Assembly (NCBI GenBank): GCA_902634455.1
Contig: CACPKQ010000002.1
Span: forward strand, 1 to 64,000
From: an uncultured Pelagibacteraceae bacterium
Lineage (GTDB): Bacteria > Pseudomonadota > Alphaproteobacteria > Pelagibacterales > Pelagibacteraceae
Direction: 5' to 3'
DNA length: 64,000 nt
The position numbers and the translations under genes are program-made. The notes beneath the pieces are model-generated. The model was not told the DNA's origin, made no database searches, and was given only the letters and a program-made list of their open reading frames with translations. Below are positions 58,442 to 64,000 of the stretch, piece by piece (the first letter of the stretch is position 1; every line of letters starts with the position of its first letter).

Positions 58442-59874
58442 TAAGCTACTTTTTGTTTTTGTTTTAATTCAAGATAATTTTCAATATTTTTTGAAACCTC
58501 TCTTCCATCTTTAATAGCCCAGACAACTAAAGAAGCTCCTCTAATAATATCTCCTGCTGCAAATACTCCAGGTATATTTGTTTCCATAGTATCAAAATTA
58601 GTTTTAATTGTTCCCCACTTAGTCAACTGAAGTTTCTCTTCATTAAATAATTTTGGTAGTTCCTCTGGGTCAAATCCTAATGCTTTTATTACCATATCTG
58701 CTTCTATTTCAAATTCAGAATTATCTTTTATAACCGGCTTTCTTCTTCCACTTTCATCTGGTTCACCTAGTTTCATTTTGTTCACAATTATTGATTCAAT
58801 TTTATTAGTTCCTTTAAATTCTTTAGGATTAGATAACCAAATAAACTCTACTCCTTCTTCTTCTGCATTAAGAACTTCTCTGGCAGAACCAGGCATATTT
58901 TCTTTATCTCTTCTATATAAACACTTAACAGATTTTGCATTTTGTCTTACTGAAGTTCGAACACAATCCATCGCTGTATCTCCACCTCCAATTACAACAA
59001 CATTTTTTCCTGCAGAATTTAATATTCCGTTGTCAAATTTTTCTACATTGTCACCTAAGCCTTTTTTATTTGATGTAGTTAAAAATTCTAGTGCGGGAAA
59101 AATGTTTCCCAATTTTTTTCCAGGAATATCAACTTCTTTTGGTTTATAAACACCTGTGGCAATTAAAATTGCGTCATGTTTTTTTCTTAATTCTTTTAAT
59201 GTTGCGTTTTTTCCTACTTCATAATTTTGAATAAATTTAATACCACTTTTTTTAAGTAAATTTGTTCTTCTTTCAACTACGAACTTCTCTAATTTAAAAT
59301 TTGGAATTCCATAAATCATTAGACCTCCCGCGCGATCATAACGATCATAAATGGTAATTTGATAACCTTTTTTTCTTAATTCCTCTCCGCACGCGAGTCC
59401 TGCTGGTCCCGCACCAATTATCCCTATACTCTGATTTTTCTCTTTATTAACATTTATATGTTTAACCCAACCATTAGACCATGCATTTTCAGTTAAAAAT
59501 TTTTCAATCGATCCAATAGTAACTGTTCCATGTCCTGATTGTTCAATTACACAATTACCTTCACATAATCTATCTTGTGGGCAAATCCTTCCACATATTT
59601 CAGGCATATTGTTAGTGCTTTGAGATAATTGATAAGCTTCTTCCAATCTTCCTTCTGCCGTAAGTTTTAACCAGTCAGGAATATTATTGCCCAAAGGACA
59701 ATGAACTTGACAAAATGGTACACCACACTGCGAGCATCTACTTGACTGCTGTTTTGCAGTTTTATTAATATATTCTTTGTATATCTCGTTAAAATCTACT
59801 TTCCTCTCAAAAATTTCTCTTTTAGGCGGTGTTTGTTTATCAATTTTTACAAATTTAAGCATTTTTTCAGACAT
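58441..59874 (-). CDS. gltD: Glutamate synthase (NADPH) small subunit
   Basis: 477 residues. N-terminal Fe-S domain with CSQCGVPFCQVHCPLGNNIPDW and CGRICPQDRLCEGNCV, then FAD-binding GIIGAGPAGLACGEELRKKGY, NADPH-binding VVIGGGDTAMDCVRTSVR and a C-terminal GVFAAGDIIRGASLVVWAI. Feeds electrons to GltB. In this window gltD precedes gltB, and their common promoter should lie in the 180-base region before uppP. Confidence 0.98.
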   Translation of the reverse strand: MSEKMLKFVKIDKQTPPKREIFERKVDFNEIYKEYINKTAKQQSSRCSQCGVPFCQVHCPLGNNIPDWLKLTAEGRLEEAYQLSQSTNNMPEICGRICPQDRLCEGNCVIEQSGHGTVTIGSIEKFLTENAWSNGWVKHINVNKEKNQSIGIIGAGPAGLACGEELRKKGYQITIYDRYDRAGGLMIYGIPNFKLEKFVVERRTNLLKKSGIKFIQNYEVGKNATLKELRKKHDAILIATGVYKPKEVDIPGKKLGNIFPALEFLTTSNKKGLGDNVEKFDNGILNSAGKNVVVIGGGDTAMDCVRTSVRQNAKSVKCLYRRDKENMPGSAREVLNAEEEGVEFIWLSNPKEFKGTNKIESIIVNKMKLGEPDESGRRKPVIKDNSEFEIEADMVIKALGFDPEELPKLFNEEKLQLTKWGTIKTNFDTMETNIPGVFAAGDIIRGASLVVWAIKDGREVSKNIENYLELKQKQKVA

Positions 59875-59919
59875 AGATCGTGAAAGATATAACAGGAATA
59901 ACCGAACTAAAAGGATAAC

Positions 59920-59940
59920 TAGGTCAATATTTATGACCTA
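59920..59940. promoter_or_regulatory. Inverted repeat upstream of gltD (possible operator)
   Basis: TAGGTCA and TGACCTA are perfect 7-base arms 7 bases apart (ATATTTA), centred about 55 bases before the gltD start. GC-containing dyads are rare in this A+T-rich DNA. On the gltD strand the right arm contains a TTGACC that could act as a -35 box. A dimeric regulator site for gltDB is the likely reading, but the protein is unknown. Confidence 0.45.
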
Positions 59941-59982
59941 AAAATATAAAAAACCAATGATATAAGGCTTTTTTTTAGTATT

Positions 59983-59999
59983 TGCATATCTATTATGCA
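59983..59999. promoter_or_regulatory. Second inverted repeat in the gltD-uppP divergent region
   Basis: TGCATA and TATGCA form 6-base arms separated by TCTAT. It lies about 55 bases before uppP and 115 before gltD. It may be a regulator site or chance in A+T-rich DNA. Between the two repeats is a CC...GG stem flanked by A/T runs (about 59946-59976). Confidence 0.25.
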
Positions 60000-60053
60000 T
60001 ACACGTTATTGCTTTAATTTAAGTTTAATTTATTTAGTAAATAATAATCTTTG

Positions 60054-60821
60054 ATGCTGTCTAATTATATTGAAACATTTGCTTTATCTTTAATTCAAGG
60101 AATATTTGAATTTTTACCAATAAGTTCTTCGGCTCATCTTTTAATAACGTCTGAGATTTTTAATTTTAAATCTAGCTCATTAATAATTGATATTAGTCTA
60201 CATTTGGGCTCTCTTCTTGCAATAATATTTTATTTTAGAAAAGATTTAGTAAATTTTTTTAAAAAAAAAAACCTAGCATTACTTATAATAGTAGGCTCTA
60301 TACCATTAATTGTTTTTGGTTTTTTATTATATAAAACTAATTTAATTTACTACCTAAGAAATATTGAAACTATAGCTTGGGCAACTTTAATTTTTGGAAT
60401 AATTTTATACTTTTCTGATAAAATCAAAGTAAAAAAAAAATTTGATGATGATTTAAATTTTAAAAATATTTTAATAATTGGTATCTTACAAATTTTTGCA
60501 TTAATACCAGGCGCAAGTAGGTCTGGTGTAGCAATTACTGCAGGTAGATTCCTAAATTTTGATAGGTATGATTCATCAAAAATTTCTTTTTATTTATCTA
60601 TACCCGCATTAGCAGGTGCAAGCACCCTAGGAATAAAAGATGCATTTGATAAAGGTATAGAATTTAATATTTTGGTAATATTTTCGGTAATTTTTTCTTT
60701 TTTATTTTCTTATTTGACAATCAAATATTTTTTAGTTTATGTAAAAAAATTTAATTTAAATATTTTTGTTTATTATAGAATGTTATTAGCTGGAATATTA
60801 TTAATTGTAGTATATGTTTAA
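60054..60821 (+). CDS. uppP: Undecaprenyl-diphosphatase
   Basis: 255 residues, about eight membrane segments. LIQGIFEFLPISSSAHLLI is the first catalytic block and LIPGASRSGVAITAGRFL the second, with the Arg/Ser of the PGxSRSG motif. It recycles the lipid carrier for peptidoglycan and surface glycans. A TTG lies one codon before the ATG; the ATG is chosen. The end overlaps the EamA transporter by 4 bases. Confidence 0.96.
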   Translation: MLSNYIETFALSLIQGIFEFLPISSSAHLLITSEIFNFKSSSLIIDISLHLGSLLAIIFYFRKDLVNFFKKKNLALLIIVGSIPLIVFGFLLYKTNLIYYLRNIETIAWATLIFGIILYFSDKIKVKKKFDDDLNFKNILIIGILQIFALIPGASRSGVAITAGRFLNFDRYDSSKISFYLSIPALAGASTLGIKDAFDKGIEFNILVIFSVIFSFLFSYLTIKYFLVYVKKFNLNIFVYYRMLLAGILLIVVYV

Positions 60822-61708
60822 TTTTTAGATTGATATATCGGTACAAGTTGAGAAAATAAAACACCACCAAGTATAAGAACACATCCAATAATATTATTAA
60901 ATCCTAAAATTTGGCTTAAGATAATCCATGCAGAGATAGTTGCAAAAACACCTTCCAATGACATAACTATTGCTGCAGGGGCTGCAGGAATATGTCTTTG
61001 GCCAAAAAGTTGTAGCACAAAAGCTAATCCACCAGATAAAATTCCAGCATATAATATTTCATATGTTTCTAATATTATTTTATTAAAATCAATGTGTTCA
61101 AAAATAAGAACTAGAAAAAAAGATAATACAGCCACTACTAAATTTTGTAATAACGCAATAAAAAAAGGTAAATTGAATTCTGTAACCAATTTTCCAATAT
61201 AAATTATATGTAGCGCCCAAAATACTGCGCCTAATAACACAATTCCATCTCCTAATCTTACATCAGCATCATTAAAATCAGACAAGAAATATCCACCTAA
61301 AACACACACAAATACTGAGGGCCACACTGACCAGTGTGGAATATCGGAAAATAAAAAATAGATTAAAATAGGTACCAACGGGACATAAAAAATTGTAAAA
61401 AAAGCGGAATTTGCAACGTCAGTATAAAGTAAAGAAATTTGTTGTAATTGCGTTCCTAAAAATAGAGATAATCCAACTGGTATCATTAATTTTATAAATA
61501 ATTTTTTTTCTGGCTTTACATATTTAATAATTTTCTCTTTTTCAAAAATAAATACGAATGGTATTACCACTAGGAATGCTACAAAAAATCTTGTTGCATT
61601 GAATGTAAATGGACCAATATGATCCATTCCAGTATCTTGAGCTATAAATGTTGTACCCCAAATTAAAGTACAGGTTATTAGACAGATAAATGCAATAACT
61701 CTTTTCAT
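60818..61708 (-). CDS. EamA/DMT-family transporter
   Basis: 296 residues with ten hydrophobic segments in two repeated halves. CTLIWGTTFIAQDTGMDHIGPFTFNATRFFVAFLVV in the first half and GAVFWALHIIYIGKLV near the start of the second are EamA signatures, with PAAPAAIVMSLEGVFATISAWIILSQILGFNNIIGCVLILGGVL in the second. Exports or imports a small metabolite not identifiable here. It follows the E2 gene by 8 bases on the same strand. Confidence 0.92.
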   Translation of the reverse strand: MKRVIAFICLITCTLIWGTTFIAQDTGMDHIGPFTFNATRFFVAFLVVIPFVFIFEKEKIIKYVKPEKKLFIKLMIPVGLSLFLGTQLQQISLLYTDVANSAFFTIFYVPLVPILIYFLFSDIPHWSVWPSVFVCVLGGYFLSDFNDADVRLGDGIVLLGAVFWALHIIYIGKLVTEFNLPFFIALLQNLVVAVLSFFLVLIFEHIDFNKIILETYEILYAGILSGGLAFVLQLFGQRHIPAAPAAIVMSLEGVFATISAWIILSQILGFNNIIGCVLILGGVLFSQLVPIYQSKN

Positions 61709-61716
61709 CCAGAATT

Positions 61717-62643
61717 TTATATTGCTAATTTATAGGCAAAATTTTTGCCCAAACTATTTTTAATTTCGTTACAGAACCTTGCGGCTTCTGCACCGTCAAT
61801 TATCCTATGATCATAAGATAATGATAATGGAAGCATAACCCTTTTTTGGAAAGAATTATCAATCAAAACTTGTTTATAATAAGTTCTACCAATCCCTAGA
61901 ATTGCAACTTCCGGATGATTAATAATAGGAGTAAAAAAAGATCCACCTATTCCTCCTAAACTTGTTATTGTAATTGAACCACCAAAAAATTCTTTTTTAT
62001 CAATTTTTAATTTTCTGCACTTTTCACTTATATCTCTCAGTTCTTCACTTAATTGGTTAATATTTTTTTCATTGGCATTTCTTATTTTTGGTACCATTAA
62101 ACCATGCTCTGTATCAACAGCTATGCCTATATGAAAATATTTTTTTAAAGTTATTTTTCCATTTTCAATATCATCAATCGAAGAGTTAAAATTTTGATAT
62201 TTTTTTAAAGCTAAAACTAAAGATTTAATTATAAAGACCAAAGGAGTAATTTTTTTAAGTTTACCGGTATCTATATCTGTTAATGAAGTTCTAAATTGCT
62301 CAAGCTCTGTAACATCTGCCTCATCATGATGAGTAACATGGGGAATTCTAGTCCAAGAATTCACTAGATGTGGTGCGGCTATTTTTTTAACTCTTGGTAT
62401 ATCTTTCACTTCTACTTCACCAAAATCAGAATGATTAAATTCACTTTCTATCTTTTTAGATTCTCGACTATTTTGGTTTATTTTTTGAGACCGATTTAAT
62501 TTTTCATTTACAAAATTTTTTACATCTTCCTCAGTTATTCTACCTTTTCTCTCTGATCCTCCTATCAACCTTATATTTGCTCCAAGTTCTCTAGCAAACT
62601 TTCTTACCTTAGGTGTTGTAAAAATTTTTTTATCTTTTGACAT
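61717..62643 (-). CDS. aceF: Dihydrolipoamide acetyltransferase (pyruvate dehydrogenase E2) lacking a lipoyl domain
   Basis: 308 residues. It begins directly with the peripheral-subunit-binding domain (TTPKVRKFARELGANIRLI, RKGRITEEDVKNFV; about 9-48), then a charged linker and the trimeric catalytic domain ending in LSLSYDHRIIDGAEAARFCNEI with the HxxxDG active site. E2 proteins normally carry one to three lipoyl domains (DKA motif) first; here none is encoded, since aceE ends 3 bases upstream. The acyl swing-arm must come from elsewhere, for example an E3 with an N-terminal lipoyl domain. Catalytic residues are intact. Confidence 0.9.
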   Translation of the reverse strand: MSKDKKIFTTPKVRKFARELGANIRLIGGSERKGRITEEDVKNFVNEKLNRSQKINQNSRESKKIESEFNHSDFGEVEVKDIPRVKKIAAPHLVNSWTRIPHVTHHDEADVTELEQFRTSLTDIDTGKLKKITPLVFIIKSLVLALKKYQNFNSSIDDIENGKITLKKYFHIGIAVDTEHGLMVPKIRNANEKNINQLSEELRDISEKCRKLKIDKKEFFGGSITITSLGGIGGSFFTPIINHPEVAILGIGRTYYKQVLIDNSFQKRVMLPLSLSYDHRIIDGAEAARFCNEIKNSLGKNFAYKLAI

Positions 62644-62646
62644 ATT

Positions 62647-64000
62647 TTATAATTTTGCTGGAAAAGGTTTGTTCTTATCAATATTATATTTTTTTATAGC
62701 TTCTTTTGCCAGTTTTGAAGGTATTAGTTGTTCTTTAGCTAAAACACTTAACGAATAGACAACTAAGTGTTCTTTATCTATTTCAAAAAACTTTCTTAAA
62801 TTTTTTCTAGTATCACTTCTTCCATATCCGTCAGTCCCAAATGAATAAAAACTCTTTCTAACAAAAGGTCGTATTTGGTCTGAATTTAACCTTATATAAT
62901 CAGAAGCAGAAACTACCGGCCCTTCCATTGAAGATAAACATTCTTCTACATAGCTTTTTTGAGGCTTTTGATCTGGATTTAACAAATTATATCTTTCTAC
63001 TTCCAAAGCTTGATTTCTTAGTTCACTAAAACTAGTAACACTCCATACATTGCTATCTATTTTATAATCTTTTTGTAAAATTTCAGCTGCAGCAATCATT
63101 TCTCTTAGAATTGTACCTGATCCCAATAGTTGAATTTTTGTTTTCTTATAATTTTTAAACTCTTTAAAAAGATACATTCCCTTTAATATTCCTTCTTCAA
63201 CAGATTTATCCTTTGGCATCTCTGGATGAGTATAATTCTCATTCATGGTTGTTATATAATAAAAAATGTTTTCTTGCTTTTCATACATTCTTCTAAGGCC
63301 TTCACGAAAAATAGTAGCTAACTCATATCCAAAAGTAGGATCATAAGATTTACAATTTGGAATAACGGAAGACATTATATGGCTATGTCCATCAGCATGT
63401 TGTAAACCTTCCCCTGCAAGAGTTGTTCTTCCTGCAGTCGCTCCTATTAAAAAACCTCTTGTTTGGTTATCACCAGCGGCCCAAGCAAAATCTCCTGTTC
63501 TTTGAAATCCAAACATTGAATAAAATAAATAAATTGGAATCATAGAAATATCATGATTAGAATATGAAGTTCCTGCTGCTATCCATGAAGACATTGCTCC
63601 GGCTTCAGTAATACCTTCTTCTAAAACCTGGCCTTTAATATCTTCTCTATAAGAACTTAATTGTTCAACATCTACAGGTTCATATTTTTGTCCTTCATGA
63701 GCATATATGCCAATTTTTTGAAAAAAACCCTCCATTCCAAATGTCCTTGCTTCATCGGGGATAATTGGAACTAATCTTGGAGCTACACTCTTATCTCTTA
63801 ATAAATTTGTTAACATCCTTACTAATATCATTGTTGTGGACATTTCTTTTTCACCAGTAGACTCTTTCATGGTCTTAAAAATATCTGCTGGAGGTGTTTT
63901 TAATGGTTTTGCAAATGAACTTCTCTCTGGCAAGTTTCCACCTAATTTTAATCTGCATTCTTTCAAATACTTCATTTCTGGTGAGTTTTCTGGGGGTTTA
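62647..64000 (-). CDS. aceE: Pyruvate dehydrogenase E1, homodimeric type (5' part outside window)
   Basis: At least 450 C-terminal residues; the frame stays open to the right edge (KPPENSPE before an internal Met). KYLKECRLKLGGNLPER, VRMLTNLLRDKSVAPRLVPIIPDEARTFGMEGFF, SMFGFQRTGDFAWAAGDNQTRGFLIGATAGRTTLAGEGLQHADGHSH and YYITTMNENYTHP match E. coli AceE closely. It decarboxylates pyruvate with thiamine diphosphate and reductively acetylates the E2 lipoyl arm. It is followed within 3 bases by an E2 with no lipoyl domain. The N-terminal thiamine-binding region is not visible. Confidence 0.95.
   Translation of the reverse strand, partial: KPPENSPEMKYLKECRLKLGGNLPERSSFAKPLKTPPADIFKTMKESTGEKEMSTTMILVRMLTNLLRDKSVAPRLVPIIPDEARTFGMEGFFQKIGIYAHEGQKYEPVDVEQLSSYREDIKGQVLEEGITEAGAMSSWIAAGTSYSNHDISMIPIYLFYSMFGFQRTGDFAWAAGDNQTRGFLIGATAGRTTLAGEGLQHADGHSHIMSSVIPNCKSYDPTFGYELATIFREGLRRMYEKQENIFYYITTMNENYTHPEMPKDKSVEEGILKGMYLFKEFKNYKKTKIQLLGSGTILREMIAAAEILQKDYKIDSNVWSVTSFSELRNQALEVERYNLLNPDQKPQKSYVEECLSSMEGPVVSASDYIRLNSDQIRPFVRKSFYSFGTDGYGRSDTRKNLRKFFEIDKEHLVVYSLSVLAKEQLIPSKLAKEAIKKYNIDKNKPFPAKL

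Noticed and set aside
58778-59149. 123-residue frame antisense to gltD
   Set aside because: Covers the conserved NADPH-binding region of GltD on the other strand; no independent coding signal.

Overview
The window is a strongly A+T-rich, tightly packed bacterial chromosome segment. It most resembles a streamlined marine alphaproteobacterium of the SAR11/Pelagibacterales type. The reasons are gene content and order: trpF-trpB-trpA-accD-folC, murA-DUF2948-hisD, def-fmt-truA, bolA with a J-domain protein and cobS-cobT, short-form HisG with HisZ, a RegB-type kinase and a homodimeric-type AceE. Intergenic space is minimal: stop/start overlaps are common, most gaps are under 100 bases and none exceeds 300 bases. 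No insertion sequence, prophage, CRISPR array or rRNA was seen. The taxonomic placement is inference.

Layout. 1-4.4 kb (+): the end of trpF, then trpB, trpA, accD and folC; all four complete genes depart from normally invariant motifs. 4.4-8.1 kb (-): thioredoxin and a DNA-processing trio (ExoI-like, PD-(D/E)XK nuclease, RmuC). 8.1-11.4 kb (-): a histidine unit made of a short His-rich leader ORF, tRNA-His, hisS, hisZ and hisG. 11.4-15.9 kb (-): a small basic gene pair, dcd, murA, DUF2948, hisD, infA, tRNA-Phe and a cold-shock gene. 15.9-19.6 kb: tRNA-Thr followed by a surface-glycan block. 19.7-27.4 kb (+): rpmH-rnpA-yidD-yidC, argB, a HAD phosphatase, dapD-dapE, an HDAC-like deacetylase and a BASS transporter. 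27.4-31.5 kb (-): truA, fmt, def and two envelope proteins of unknown role. 31.6-36.8 kb: aroK-aroB, bolA, and the J-domain/cobS/cobT unit. 36.7-40.1 kb (-): regB-like kinase and gyrB. 40.3-43.7 kb: tRNA-Ser and a second glycan block. 43.7-53.2 kb (-): GT4, thrS, infC, rpmI, rplT, pheS, pheT and lepA in one run. 53.2-60 kb: a hydrolase and gltB/gltD. 60-64 kb: uppP, an EamA transporter, and a pyruvate dehydrogenase E2/E1 pair running off the window edge.

The genes mostly serve core biosynthesis (Trp, His, Arg, DAP/Lys, shikimate, Glu, fatty acid, folate), translation and envelope building. Points worth a second look are: (1) a candidate histidine attenuator in which an ORF with four His codons among six adjoins a GC hairpin, upstream of tRNA-His/hisS/hisZ/hisG; (2) a divergent TrpB/TrpA pair that has lost both partners of a known inter-subunit salt bridge, next to AccD and FolC with altered signatures; (3) a pyruvate dehydrogenase E2 with no lipoyl domain; (4) a tRNA-Phe with a changed 18-55 elbow pair; (5) orphan CobS/CobT; and (6) two glycan cassettes abutting tRNA genes.
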